The notes: generated from the sequence alone by a model not told the origin. DNA of 64,000 nucleotides from Sva-07 sp963774765 (GCA_963774765.1 CAVZGP010000024.1:62001-126000); one strand, 5' to 3'; counted from the first letter of the stretch, positions 34,551 through 43,923 are shown. Made by a program: numbers and translations.

Positions 34551-35657
34551 TCAGCGCAGTTCGGCGGGCCCGTCGTTGCGGCCTCGGTACCAGAGCGTTG
34601 CGATCGTGAGCGCGACGATCGGTACGACGAAGTACAAGACCGCATTGCCGTATGAATCGCGCGTTGCGTGCTCGGTCGCATCGAGCACCAGCCAGATGAG
34701 ATACCCCGCGTAGCCGATCAGGAACGCGACGCCCTCCCACCGGGCGAGGACGTGGCCGTTGGCAAAGATCGGCAGACAAGCGACGGCCACGGCGACCATC
34801 ACGGGGATGTCGACCTGGACCGCGCTCACCGCCACCGGAATCGCGTTCGGCGACACGACGGCCGTGACTCCGAGGACGGCGAGGAGGTTGAACAGGTTCG
34901 AACCGATCGCATTGCCGACCGCGAGGTCGCGCTGGCCGCGTATCGCCGCGAGCACCGAGGTGGCGACCTCGGGCAACGACGTTCCGATGGCGACGACCGT
35001 CAAGCCGATGACGAGGTCGCTGACCCCGAGGTCCGTTGCGATGTCACTGGCGGAGCTGACGAGCGCCTGCGAGCCGAACACCAGCAACGCCAGGCCGAGC
35101 AGGAGAAACCCGATGTCCGACAGGACCGAAGCTCTGGCCAACGCTTCGGGGTCGAGCGCCTCGTCGTACTCGGTGACGATGTCGGGCGCCGAGCCGTGCG
35201 TCGCAGCGATCACCGTCCACGTGAGGTACACCGTGAGCGCGAGCAGCAGAACCACCCCTTCGATCCTGCCGAGCGACTCGTTCAGCACGAACACCAGCAC
35301 AAGTACCGACGCGCCGATCATGATCGGGACGTCGAGACGCACGATGCGCTGCGCGACGAACAACGAGCCGCCCACGGCCGCTGCGGTTCCGAGCACGAGC
35401 AGGATGTTGGCGATGTTCGAGCCGACGACGTTGCCGATGGCGATCGATCCGGCATCGTCGCCCCCACGCAGCGCGTCGCCGACGCTGACGGCGAGTTCGG
35501 GTGCGCTGGTGCCGAACGCGACGACGGTGAGACCGATGACCACGCTCGACATCCCGGTGCGAGCCGCCAGGCGCGATGCGCCGCGAACGAGGAATTCGGC
35601 TCCGGCGACGAGTGCGACGAGCCCCAGGATCAAGAACGCGATCGTGCTGGGTCCCAT
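34551..35657 (-). CDS. Calcium/sodium:cation antiporter (CaCA, YrbG-like)
   Basis: A 368-residue protein with ten or eleven spans. The two alpha-repeats characteristic of CaCA exchangers are visible: VVAFGTSAPELAVSVGDAL (about 47-65) with GNVVGSNIANILLVLG, and VVAIGTSLPEVATSVLAAI (about 220-240) with GNAIGSNLFNLLAVLG. The central loop is acidic. It exports Ca2+ in exchange for Na+ or H+. It converges on ppgK. Confidence 0.93.
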   Translation of the reverse strand: MGPSTIAFLILGLVALVAGAEFLVRGASRLAARTGMSSVVIGLTVVAFGTSAPELAVSVGDALRGGDDAGSIAIGNVVGSNIANILLVLGTAAAVGGSLFVAQRIVRLDVPIMIGASVLVLVFVLNESLGRIEGVVLLLALTVYLTWTVIAATHGSAPDIVTEYDEALDPEALARASVLSDIGFLLLGLALLVFGSQALVSSASDIATDLGVSDLVIGLTVVAIGTSLPEVATSVLAAIRGQRDLAVGNAIGSNLFNLLAVLGVTAVVSPNAIPVAVSAVQVDIPVMVAVAVACLPIFANGHVLARWEGVAFLIGYAGYLIWLVLDATEHATRDSYGNAVLYFVVPIVALTIATLWYRGRNDGPAELR

Positions 35658-35666
35658 GGCGGCACG

Positions 35667-35672
35667 AGGTTA
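35667..35672 (-). promoter_or_regulatory. Candidate -10 TAACCT for the CaCA antiporter
   Basis: TAACCT lies nine bases before the ATG at 35657 on the minus strand, slightly longer than other leaderless cases here. Confidence 0.4.
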
Positions 35673-35705
35673 CGACCGAACACCCAGCGTCGCACGGTGC
35701 TGGGC

Positions 35706-38700
35706 CTACCGTGACGTGGCGGCGATGCGGCGGGCGAGTTCTGCGCGATAGGCGGCTACTCGTCGAAGCTTGATGTCCTCGTAACCGCGAACCTGGTCGG
35801 GGAGCGAGGCGATCTCGACCGATTCGTCGTAGCTGTCGGCGCTCAGCCGTCGGTTGAGGGTGTCGATTGCCCCGAGGTATTCGGGGATCAAGGCACGCTC
35901 GACGCGGCGCACCTCGGCCCAGCGGAACGGATCGGCGAGCGTTCCGCGAAGCGCCTTGGCCGCGCGCAGCGCGCGCAGTGCCGGCGCGGCCGAGCGCTGC
36001 AGCTTCAGTTTGCGGTCGAGGCCCAACGAGCGGAGCATCGGCGGATGAAGGTGGTAGGTCACCGTGGTCTTCGCACCGCCGACGGCCTCGTACCCGGCTC
36101 GTGCGTCATCGTCGAGCAGGAGGCGGGCGACCTCGTACTCGTCCTTGTACGCCATCAGCTTGTGGAGGTTGCGCGTGACCGCCTCGCTGTACCGCGTCGA
36201 TCCGACGCCGCTCGCCCGCTCCGCCGCCCGGGCCGCAGAGATCGCCGATCGGAACCGGTCGGCGTACGCGTCCGACTGATAGTCGACCAGGTCGGCGGCC
36301 AGCCGTTCGACGAGATCGTCGAGTGACTCAGGCTCCGCGGGCCGAGCGAGCCCGGCCGCGCCCTCGACGAGGCGGGCGTCGGACACCCATGCCCGACCCC
36401 AGCGGAACGCGGCGAGGTTGGTGTCGACGGCAACGCCGTTGAGGGCAATCGCCTGCTCGATCGCCCCGGGCGCAACGGGGATCGCCCCCGCCTGCACGGC
36501 CGCTCCGAGCAGCAGGATGTTGGCTGTGGTGGTCGAGCCGAGCAAACCGTCGGCGAGGCCCGCCGCGTCGAGGAAGAGGTTGTCGCCGCTCCGGCTGACC
36601 TGGCCGACCCGCTCGGCGAGCACGGCATCGTCGGGCGGCGCGATGTCGGGGTGGGTCACCATCTGCCCCGTCGGCACCGCCTCGGTCGAGGCGATCACCA
36701 CCGTGCGGTCGGGACGGACACCGGCGAGGTTGGCATCGCTCGCACCGACGAGCAGGTCGAACGCGAGGAGACAGTCGACGCCCGACGCATTGGCATGGTT
36801 CGACACGGCCGTCTCATCGCGGGTGACTCGCAGGTCACTGACCACCGGCCCGGCCTTCTGCGACAGTCCGGTCTGGTCGAGTCCACGCACGTGCAACCCA
36901 GCGAGCATCGCCGCGGTCCCGAGCACCTGGCTGACGGTGACCACCCCGGTGCCGCCGATGCCCGTGAGGCGAATGGTGACATCGTCGCCGTCGACGAGCC
37001 CGACTGTCGGGGCCGGTAGGTCGGTGGGGGCGTCGAGGCGCACCGGTCGGGCAGAGCGGGCGGGCCGGTCGGCATCGACGGTGACCGTGGCGAACGACGG
37101 ACAGTCGCCCTGCAGACACGAGAAGTCGAAGTTGCAACTGGTCTGGTGGATGCGGGTCTTGCGACCGTACGGCGTGTCGATCGGCTGGACCGACAGGCAG
37201 TTGCTCTTGTCGCCACAGTCGCCGCACCCCTCGCACACCCGCTCGTTGATCACGACCCGGAATCCGGGCGTGGCGATCGTGCCGTGGGCGCGGCCGCGGC
37301 GATTCTCCGCTGCGCACGCCTGGTCGTGGATGTGGACGGTGACGCCGGGGAGTTCGGCGAGGATCCGCTGGGCCTCGTCGAACCGGCTGCGATCCCACAC
37401 ATCGACCCCGGCTGGGAACGAGCCGTCCGGGTGGCGATGTGGATCCTCGCTCGTGACGATCACCCGGGTCACCCCTTCCAGCAACAGCAGCGACGCGACG
37501 TCAGGAACCGACATCTGACCCACGGGATCCTGTCCGCCGGTCATGGCGACGGTGCCGTTGTAGAGCAGCTTGTAGGTGATGTGGACGCCGGCGGCCACGG
37601 CGGCCCGGACGGCCAACGAGCCGGAGTGGAAGAAGGTGCCGTCGCCAAGGTTCTGCACGAGGTGGTCGCGGCCCACGAAGGGTGCCATCCCGATCCATTG
37701 CGCCCCCTCGCCACCCATGCATGTGAGCCCGACGATGTTGCCGACACGTTCGGGGTCCATCATCGCCACCATCGCGTGGCAGCCGATACCGCCGCCGACG
37801 AGCGTGCCGGGAGCGGCGCGCGTGCTGCGGTTGTGCGGACATCCCGAGCAGTAGAACGGAGCGCGGTTGACCGTGAGCGGGATCCGGGTGCGTCGCGAGC
37901 TGACCACCTGGTCGAGCGGACGCAGCCGGGTGCTGAGCCGGCCCGACAAACGGGCGTGCAGCGGGGCGAGCAGCGTGTCGACGTCGAGCGTTCCGTGGCC
38001 GGGGATCAGCAGCTCGCCGCGTTCGTCGCGGCGCCCGACGACGGTCGGGTGGTGGGGGCCGTCGTAGAACGAACTCTTGAGCAGACCTTCGAGCGTCGGG
38101 TTCTTCTCCTCGACGACCACCACCTCGTCGAGGCCCTCGGCGAACTCGCGGGCCTGCACCGGATCGAGCGGCACCGGCATCAACAGTTGAAACAGTCGGA
38201 CGCCTGCGGCGCGGAGATCGTCGTCGCTGACGAGGCCGATGACGCGGAGCGCCTCACGGACCTCGTGGAACGTGTGGCCGCTCGCGGCGATGCCGATCCA
38301 GTCGTCCACGGTGCGGGTGACCACCCGATTCAGCCTGTTGTCGACGCCGTAGCGACGGGCGAGCGGCCAACGGACCTCCTGGAACTCGCGCTCCATGTCC
38401 AGCGTGTACGGCGTGATCAGCCGTCCGTTCGGTCGCGGATGGAACGGTTGGCCGTCGACGTCGACCACCGGGGACGACGCATGCACACGATCGGGATGCA
38501 CGTCGACCGTTCCCGTCCCGTCCGCGACGGCGGTCACCAGCTTGAGTCCGGCCCACAGCCCGCAGGAGCGAGACAGCGCGACGGCATGGCGGCTCAGATC
38601 GAGCGCTTCCTGCACGTCGCCGGGAAACAGGATCGGCATGTGGAGATCGACCATCGTCGCGTCGCTCGACGACGGGAGCGTCGAAGACTTCGCCGCCGGG

Positions 38701-39173
38701 TCGTCACCGACGACGGCCACCACGCCGCCGTGCATCGACGTGCCGGAGAAGACGGCGTGACGGATCGCGTCGCTGCTGCGGTCGAAGCCGGGGCCTTTGC
38801 CGTACCAGATGCCGACGACGCCGTCGTAGGTGGCGTCGTCCAGCGTCATCGCCAACTGACTGCCCATCACGGCGGTCGCGGCGAGTTCCTCGTTCACCGC
38901 CGGCTGGACGACGATCGGAAGGTCGGCAACGGTTGCCGATGCGCGGCGGAGTTCCTCGGTGAGTGTGCCGACCGGTGAGCCCTGGTAGCCCGATGCGAAT
39001 GCGGCGGTGGTGAGCCCGAGACGCCGGTCGACGCGCAACTGGTCGACCGCGAGACGGGCCACGGCCTGGACGCCCGACAGGAACACGGTGCCGTCCTCGA
39101 GCCGGAACCGGTCGGTGAGTTCGTACGAGCGACCGGCATCCGCCGTCTCGGCCTCGCTGTTGTCGATCGTCAC
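35706..39173 (-). CDS. Indolepyruvate ferredoxin oxidoreductase, fused form
   Basis: A 1155-residue enzyme carrying all parts in one chain: an alpha-like pyrimidine domain (about 25-400), a TPP-binding domain with YCSGCPHNRST (about 440) and GDGTFFHSG (about 520), a cysteine cluster CEGCGDCGDKSNC (about 645) for an iron-sulfur centre, and a gamma-like domain (from about 735: GIGGTGVVTVSQVLG). It decarboxylates aryl-2-oxo acids to aryl-acetyl-CoA with ferredoxin, completing aromatic amino-acid degradation. The GTG start has a GGGAGGA site. An XRE/MmyB regulator lies 73 bases upstream, same strand. Confidence 0.93.
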   Translation of the reverse strand: MTIDNSEAETADAGRSYELTDRFRLEDGTVFLSGVQAVARLAVDQLRVDRRLGLTTAAFASGYQGSPVGTLTEELRRASATVADLPIVVQPAVNEELAATAVMGSQLAMTLDDATYDGVVGIWYGKGPGFDRSSDAIRHAVFSGTSMHGGVVAVVGDDPAAKSSTLPSSSDATMVDLHMPILFPGDVQEALDLSRHAVALSRSCGLWAGLKLVTAVADGTGTVDVHPDRVHASSPVVDVDGQPFHPRPNGRLITPYTLDMEREFQEVRWPLARRYGVDNRLNRVVTRTVDDWIGIAASGHTFHEVREALRVIGLVSDDDLRAAGVRLFQLLMPVPLDPVQAREFAEGLDEVVVVEEKNPTLEGLLKSSFYDGPHHPTVVGRRDERGELLIPGHGTLDVDTLLAPLHARLSGRLSTRLRPLDQVVSSRRTRIPLTVNRAPFYCSGCPHNRSTRAAPGTLVGGGIGCHAMVAMMDPERVGNIVGLTCMGGEGAQWIGMAPFVGRDHLVQNLGDGTFFHSGSLAVRAAVAAGVHITYKLLYNGTVAMTGGQDPVGQMSVPDVASLLLLEGVTRVIVTSEDPHRHPDGSFPAGVDVWDRSRFDEAQRILAELPGVTVHIHDQACAAENRRGRAHGTIATPGFRVVINERVCEGCGDCGDKSNCLSVQPIDTPYGRKTRIHQTSCNFDFSCLQGDCPSFATVTVDADRPARSARPVRLDAPTDLPAPTVGLVDGDDVTIRLTGIGGTGVVTVSQVLGTAAMLAGLHVRGLDQTGLSQKAGPVVSDLRVTRDETAVSNHANASGVDCLLAFDLLVGASDANLAGVRPDRTVVIASTEAVPTGQMVTHPDIAPPDDAVLAERVGQVSRSGDNLFLDAAGLADGLLGSTTTANILLLGAAVQAGAIPVAPGAIEQAIALNGVAVDTNLAAFRWGRAWVSDARLVEGAAGLARPAEPESLDDLVERLAADLVDYQSDAYADRFRSAISAARAAERASGVGSTRYSEAVTRNLHKLMAYKDEYEVARLLLDDDARAGYEAVGGAKTTVTYHLHPPMLRSLGLDRKLKLQRSAAPALRALRAAKALRGTLADPFRWAEVRRVERALIPEYLGAIDTLNRRLSADSYDESVEIASLPDQVRGYEDIKLRRVAAYRAELARRIAATSR

Positions 39174-39246
39174 GATTCCTCCCTCGGTCAGGCGCCCCGC
39201 ACACTGTTGTACTCCAACCGCAGTACCCGGTCGAGCGACGTGAGAA

Positions 39247-40083
39247 TCAGACGAGGTGGTGGCGCACGCCGAGGCGCTCGGCGGAGTCGTCTCCTGGCAC
39301 CGGGAGTTGGGCGACCACGCGCAGCGAGGGCCACTCGGCCGGGGTGAGCTGCTGGTACTCGAACGTCAACTCGCCCGCCGTCGGGTGGCGAAATCGTCGC
39401 AGGCGGGTCTCGAACCCAGAGACGTCGTGCTCGGCCCACCACTGGGCGAACTCGTCACTCTCGTCGCGCAGCACGGCGATCAGCTCGGTCATCGCCTGGT
39501 CATGGCGTACTGCCGAGGTGGCCGATCGGAACTCGGCGAGCGCTTGGCGCGCATGGATGTCCCAGTCGACGATCAGCTGGCGGATCGCGGGGTCGGCGAA
39601 CAACACCCACAGCAGGTTTCGCCGAGGTGGTTCGAGTTCGACGATGCGCGGATACAGACGGGCCTGCGCGGCGTTCCATCCGACGAACTCCCAGTGCGGG
39701 CCGAGTACGTAGGCCGGCGCGGGCATCAACGAGTCGAGCAGCCGCACCAGCGCGCTCGGCGGCTCCGCGGGCGCGTCGACCGTGGCTGTGCCTGGCTCGG
39801 TCAGCGAAAGGAGGTGATCGAGGCCTGCCTCGTCGAGACGCAGCGCCCGCCCGATCGCCAACAGGACGTCGTCGGAAGCGTTGATCCGTCGACCCTGTTC
39901 GAGCCACGTGTACCAGGTGAGCGAGACGCCGGCGAGCATCGCCACCTCCTCACGGCGCAAGCCTGGTGTACGCCGTCCGCGCGCCGACGGAAGCCCGACC
40001 TGTTCCGGACGCGTCGCCTCGCGCCGGGCGCGCAGGAACTCGGCGAGTTCCTGACGATGGTCGGCGGTGGGGCTCGGGGGCAT
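39247..40083 (-). CDS. XRE-family regulator with MmyB-like ligand-binding domain
   Basis: A 278-residue protein. Residues 1-85 form an HTH_3/XRE domain (TPGLRREEVAMLAGVSLTWYTWLEQGR) and residues 105-270 an MmyB-like PAS-type domain (PAYVLGPHWEFVGWNAAQARLYP...LRDESDEFAQWWAEHDV...). In Streptomyces homologues the pocket binds fatty-acid-like ligands. It may be co-transcribed with, or regulate, the IOR gene downstream, and shares a 62-base divergent region with the M20 peptidase gene. Confidence 0.9.
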   Translation of the reverse strand: MPPSPTADHRQELAEFLRARREATRPEQVGLPSARGRRTPGLRREEVAMLAGVSLTWYTWLEQGRRINASDDVLLAIGRALRLDEAGLDHLLSLTEPGTATVDAPAEPPSALVRLLDSLMPAPAYVLGPHWEFVGWNAAQARLYPRIVELEPPRRNLLWVLFADPAIRQLIVDWDIHARQALAEFRSATSAVRHDQAMTELIAVLRDESDEFAQWWAEHDVSGFETRLRRFRHPTAGELTFEYQQLTPAEWPSLRVVAQLPVPGDDSAERLGVRHHLV

Positions 40084-40132
40084 CGGGCACAGTCAAGCAA
40101 GATCCGAGGCGCTGCGGGGACACCGGAGCCAA

Positions 40133-40138
40133 TACGGT
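40133..40138 (+). promoter_or_regulatory. -10 box TACGGT for the M20 peptidase
   Basis: TACGGT, seven bases, then GTG 40146. Leaderless spacing fixes the start. Confidence 0.55.
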
Positions 40139-40145
40139 GGGTGCG

Positions 40146-41237
40146 GTGACCACCCCCCTCGCACCGATCGACGACATGCTCGACGACCTGCGCACACTGG
40201 TCGAGATCGAGTCACCGTCACTCGACCTCGACGCCCTCGCGCGGTCGGCCGACGCTCTCGCGGCGATGATCGAGCGCCATCTCGGTAGGCCGGCGACAGT
40301 GATCGACAGCGCGTCCGGACCGCACGTGCACTGGTCGGGCGGCGGAGAGCCCACGGTGTTGCTGTTGGGGCACCACGACACGGTGTTCCCGATCGGCTCG
40401 CTCGCCTCCCGACCGTTTCGCGTCGCTGACGGCAACGTGACCGGTCCGGGCGTGTTCGACATGCTGGCGGGCATCGTGCAGGCATTGCACGGCCTCGCCA
40501 CACTCGACGATCTCTCGGGTGTCGAGTTGCTGTTCAGCGCCGACGAGGAGGTCGGCTCCGCCGCGTCACGAGCGCTGATCGAGGAGCGGGCGTTGGCCTG
40601 CGGCGCGGTGTTGGTGCTCGAGCCGTCCGCCGATGGGGGAGCATTGAAGACCGGTCGCAAGGGATGTGGGACGTTCGACGTGGTCGTCAACGGCCGTGCC
40701 TCCCACGCGGGGCTCGAACCGGAGAAGGGTGTCAACGCACTCGTCGAGTTGGCCCATCAGGTGTTGGCCATCAACCGACTCGGGCGGCCCGACGTCGGCA
40801 CGACCGTCACGCCGACCGTGGCCGCCGTCGGCACGGCCGACAACGTCGTGCCGGCGCAGGGCCGGATCAAGGTCGACGTGCGCGTCGAGTCGGCCGACGA
40901 GAAGGAACGAGTCGAGGCAGCGATGGCCGCGCTGCATCCCGTCGATCCCGACTCGACGATCGAGGTGTCGGGATCCGTGAACCGTCCGCCGATGCCCGAG
41001 TCGGCTTCGATGACTCTGATGCCGCTCGCCGAGGCGGTCGTGCCCGGGATCGAGGGCTACGCCGTCGGGGGTGGCAGCGACGGCAACTTCACCGCAGCGA
41101 TCGGTGTCCCGACGCTCGACGGCCTCGGCGCCGTCGGTGGCGGTGCCCATGCCGACCACGAGTACGTGGTCGTCGACACGATGCCCGACCGCGCGCGCCT
41201 CATCGCCGGCCTCGTCGCGCTGATCTGCAACTCGTGA
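40146..41237 (+). CDS. M20-family metallopeptidase (CPG2/ArgE-like)
   Basis: A 363-residue dizinc hydrolase. Metal-ligand regions are present: LLLGHHDTVFP (His and Asp-like ligands near 75), GPGVFDMLAG (bridging Asp), FSADEEVGS (catalytic Glu-Glu) and a C-terminal GGGAHADHEYV. The dimerisation domain starts near GRASHAGLEPEKGVNA. Members remove glutamate or acyl groups from amino-acid derivatives. It converges with argG; its TGA lies inside a 43-base perfect palindrome. Confidence 0.9.
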   Translation: MTTPLAPIDDMLDDLRTLVEIESPSLDLDALARSADALAAMIERHLGRPATVIDSASGPHVHWSGGGEPTVLLLGHHDTVFPIGSLASRPFRVADGNVTGPGVFDMLAGIVQALHGLATLDDLSGVELLFSADEEVGSAASRALIEERALACGAVLVLEPSADGGALKTGRKGCGTFDVVVNGRASHAGLEPEKGVNALVELAHQVLAINRLGRPDVGTTVTPTVAAVGTADNVVPAQGRIKVDVRVESADEKERVEAAMAALHPVDPDSTIEVSGSVNRPPMPESASMTLMPLAEAVVPGIEGYAVGGGSDGNFTAAIGVPTLDGLGAVGGGAHADHEYVVVDTMPDRARLIAGLVALICNS

Positions 41238-41273
41238 ACAACTTCACCTCTCAGAGGTGAAGTTGTTCACGAG
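41231..41273. terminator. Perfect 21-bp palindrome between convergent genes
   Basis: Arms at 41231-41251 (CTCGTGAACAACTTCACCTC...) and 41253-41273 are exact reverse complements around a single C. The left arm contains the last codon and stop of the M20 gene; the right arm ends five bases before the argG stop. A bidirectional terminator is the simplest reading. It lacks a T-run. Confidence 0.75.
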
Positions 41274-41278
41274 AACGG

Positions 41279-42637
41279 TCAGTCCGGGCGGTCGAGGGCG
41301 GGGGTGATGTCGCCGGAACCCAACGAGCCGACTCTGCGGTAGACGTCGAGCTTGTTGCGCGTGTCGACGATGTCGAGGTTGCGCATCGTGAGCTGGCCGA
41401 TCCTGTCGAGCGGTCCGAACGCTGCGTCCTCCACGCGCTCCATCGACAGGCGGTCGGGCTCGTACGTGAGGTTCTCGCTCACCGTGTCGAGGATCGAGTA
41501 GTCGTCGCCGCGGCGCAGACGCAGCGTGACCTCGCCAGTGACGGCCGAGCCGACCCAGCGCATCAGCGGCTCGCGCAACATCAGGCTCTGAGGGTCGAAC
41601 CAGCGGCCCTCGTACAGCAGGCGGCCGAGGCGGCGACCCATCGTGCGGTAGTTCTCGATCGTGTTCTCGTTGTGGATGCCGGTGACGAGGCGTTCGTAGC
41701 AGATGTGCAGCAGCGCCAGCGCAGGACCCTCGTAGATGCCACGGCTCTTGGCCTCGATGATCCGGTTCTCGATCTGGTCGCTCATCCCGAGGCCGTGGCG
41801 TCCGCCGATTGCGTTCGCCTCCATCACGAGGTCGACAGGGGAATCGAACGCCTGGCCGTTGATCGCAACGGGCCAGCCCTCCTCGAAGCGCACCGCCACG
41901 TCCTCGGTGGCGATCTCGACGGCCGGGTCCCAGTGAGCGACGCCCATGATCGGGCGGACGATCTCCATGCTCGTGGCCAACTCCTCGAGCGACTTCGCCT
42001 CGTGAGTCGCCCCCCAGATGTTGGCGTCGGTCGAGTACGCCTTCTCGACCGGATCGCGGTACGGCAGGTTGCGTTCGGTGAGGAACTCGCTCATGCCCTG
42101 ACGGCCGCCCAGTTCGTCGACGAACGTCGGGTCGAGCCACGGCTTGTAGATCCGCAGATTCGGATTCACGAGCAGCCCGTAGCGGTAGAAACGCTCGATG
42201 TCGTTGCCCTTGTACGTCGAGCCGTCCCCCCACACGTCGACGCCGTCGTCGGCCATCGCCCGCACCAGCAGTGTGCCGGTGACCGCCCGGCCGAGCGGTG
42301 TGGTGTTGAAGTACGTCTTGCCGGCGGTGGTGATGTGGAACGCCCCGCACTGCAGGGCGATCAGGCCCTCGCGGACGAGCTCGTCGCGGCAGTCGACCAG
42401 CCGCGCCTCCTCGGCGCCGTAGACCTTGGCCCGATCGGGGACCGTGTCGAGTTCGGGCTCGTCGTACTGGCCGAGGTCGGCGGTGTAGGTGTAGGGGATC
42501 GCCCCGCGGTCGCGCATCCAGGCCACTGCCGCGGACGTGTCGAGGCCGCCGGAGAAGGCGATCCCCACGCGTTCGCCGACCGGCAACGACATCAGGACCT
42601 TCGCGTTCGAGGCGGGGGAAGACGCAGCGTCGGACAT
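41279..42637 (-). CDS. argG: Argininosuccinate synthase (long, E. coli-type)
   Basis: A 452-residue enzyme. Near-identity of motifs to the long-form ArgG is evident: GIAFSGGLDTSAAVAWM (P-loop-like), CGAFHITTAGKTYFNTTPLGRAV, WGDGSTYKGNDIERFYRYGLL, EKAYSTDANIWGATHEAK and IGGRHGLGMSDQIENRIIEAKSRG. It joins citrulline and aspartate with ATP in arginine synthesis. Most actinobacteria carry the shorter (about 400-residue) type, so this copy may have a different origin. No other arg genes are nearby. The -10 box overlaps the upstream gene's stop. Confidence 0.95.
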   Translation of the reverse strand: MSDAASSPASNAKVLMSLPVGERVGIAFSGGLDTSAAVAWMRDRGAIPYTYTADLGQYDEPELDTVPDRAKVYGAEEARLVDCRDELVREGLIALQCGAFHITTAGKTYFNTTPLGRAVTGTLLVRAMADDGVDVWGDGSTYKGNDIERFYRYGLLVNPNLRIYKPWLDPTFVDELGGRQGMSEFLTERNLPYRDPVEKAYSTDANIWGATHEAKSLEELATSMEIVRPIMGVAHWDPAVEIATEDVAVRFEEGWPVAINGQAFDSPVDLVMEANAIGGRHGLGMSDQIENRIIEAKSRGIYEGPALALLHICYERLVTGIHNENTIENYRTMGRRLGRLLYEGRWFDPQSLMLREPLMRWVGSAVTGEVTLRLRRGDDYSILDTVSENLTYEPDRLSMERVEDAAFGPLDRIGQLTMRNLDIVDTRNKLDVYRRVGSLGSGDITPALDRPD

Positions 42638-42645
42638 GGCCGACG

Positions 42646-42651
42646 ACGCTA
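42646..42651 (-). promoter_or_regulatory. -10 box TAGCGT for argG
   Basis: On the minus strand TAGCGT is eight bases before the ATG at 42637 and includes the TAG stop of the kinase/membrane fusion gene. Confidence 0.5.
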
Positions 42652-43854
42652 CCCGGCGTCGCCGGATCCCGCTTGGCGATACATGCCCGTGAACGACGCT
42701 GCCGAGACGAGCGCGACGGCACCGGCGATTGCGAACTCGATCGCTGCGAGACCGGCCGAACGCGACAGGTCGGGGATGGCAATGGCGGCCAGCAGGGCCG
42801 CGCCGATCAGCCCGATGAGCGGCATGCGGGGCACGTTGTAGCTGGCGAGGATGCCGAACACCGCAGCGACGACGAACGGCACGAGCCGCACGATCAGCGG
42901 CTGGGGACTCGATCGTGGCCCGAGCCACCAGGTCGCGATGCCGAGTTCCTCGCTGGCCTTCCACATGGCCAGGTAGGCGACGAACACCCCAACCCAGGTG
43001 GCCACGACCATCGCTCGCCAGGCCGTGGTCAGTTGTCCTGGTTGTGGCTGTCGTCGCGCCGGTGACTCGTCGGTGGCGATGATCGCAGGCGTCGGCACCG
43101 ACGAAGGTGCGGCACCTGGTGGGCCCGGCGGCGGCAATGCGCCGCTCTGCGGAGTCGTGGTGTCCGGCACAGGTTCGCACACTACGGCCAGCCGCCGGGC
43201 GATGCGACGCGGCCCGCGGCGCGGAATGCCGTCGGCTCGCGAGCGCTCACGCGTGGCGTGGTCGCTCACCACGAATTCGATGATTCGGTCGATGTCGGGC
43301 TCGTAGCCATGATCGGTGGCGATCTGCATCGTCGGGATGTCGAACTCCGTCTGCATCTCGCCGTGGACCAACGCCATTCGTGACTTCGCCGCAGCGGTGT
43401 GTTCGTCGATCGTGGCGTGTCCCAGTGCTTCGAGCACGGGTTGTCGATTGAGCAGTCGATCGGTGCGGTTGCGTCGAGCGAATCTCGCCGGGGCGTCTCG
43501 ACACGCGGTCTGCAGCACGACACAGTCGGCGACCGCACTGATGCGCTGAAGATCGTCGGGTCGGCCACGACGTACGACGTACTCCACGATGAAGCTCACT
43601 CCAAGACCCGCCATGGTCTCGATCATCCGCAGCAGCGCTTCGACCGCCTCATCGGAGCTCGGCACATGTCGCGGCGTGCCGGTCCACGATCCCTGGGTGA
43701 AGAACAGCCCGCCCCGGACATCGTCTCGGGCGAGGAACGGGATCCGGAGCGCACGTGCAAGTTGCCCGCCGAGTTCGGTCTTTCCACTTCCGGGTGGCCC
43801 GGTGAGCACGACGACTCGTACCTGTTCGTCGGCGGCGCCCGTCTGAGTCATCAT
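42649..43854 (-). CDS. P-loop kinase (AAA_33/zeta-toxin-like) fused to a four-span membrane domain
   Basis: One uninterrupted frame of 401 residues. Residues 10-205 are a P-loop nucleoside/small-molecule kinase: VVLTGPPGSGKTELGGQLA (Walker A), ARDDVRGGLFF, then IVEYVVRRGRPDDLQRI and RFARRNRTDRLLNRQPVLEALG. A basic and Pro-rich linker (about 215-260) leads to four spans (about 270-395). Such kinases include CPT, zeta toxins and tRNA- or antibiotic-modifying kinases; the substrate is unknown. A separate membrane gene could start at GTG 43170, but no stop divides the two parts. Start at 43854 or the next codon. Confidence 0.68.
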   Translation of the reverse strand: MMTQTGAADEQVRVVVLTGPPGSGKTELGGQLARALRIPFLARDDVRGGLFFTQGSWTGTPRHVPSSDEAVEALLRMIETMAGLGVSFIVEYVVRRGRPDDLQRISAVADCVVLQTACRDAPARFARRNRTDRLLNRQPVLEALGHATIDEHTAAAKSRMALVHGEMQTEFDIPTMQIATDHGYEPDIDRIIEFVVSDHATRERSRADGIPRRGPRRIARRLAVVCEPVPDTTTPQSGALPPPGPPGAAPSSVPTPAIIATDESPARRQPQPGQLTTAWRAMVVATWVGVFVAYLAMWKASEELGIATWWLGPRSSPQPLIVRLVPFVVAAVFGILASYNVPRMPLIGLIGAALLAAIAIPDLSRSAGLAAIEFAIAGAVALVSAASFTGMYRQAGSGDAG

Positions 43855-43910
43855 TCGGGTGTCAGCTTTCCAGCTCACCGCAACGATCACCGCCTCCCGC
43901 CACTCCCAGC

Positions 43911-43916
43911 TACCCT
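43911..43916 (+). promoter_or_regulatory. -10 box TACCCT for the GT2 gene
   Basis: TACCCT, seven bases, then ATG 43924; leaderless. Confidence 0.55.
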
Positions 43917-43923
43917 CGCTGCG

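Noticed and set aside
41279..43180. ArgG extended upstream to 43180 (633 codons)
   Set aside because: The additional region is antisense of the adjacent membrane gene; ArgG homologues start near MSDAASSPASNAKVLMSLP.
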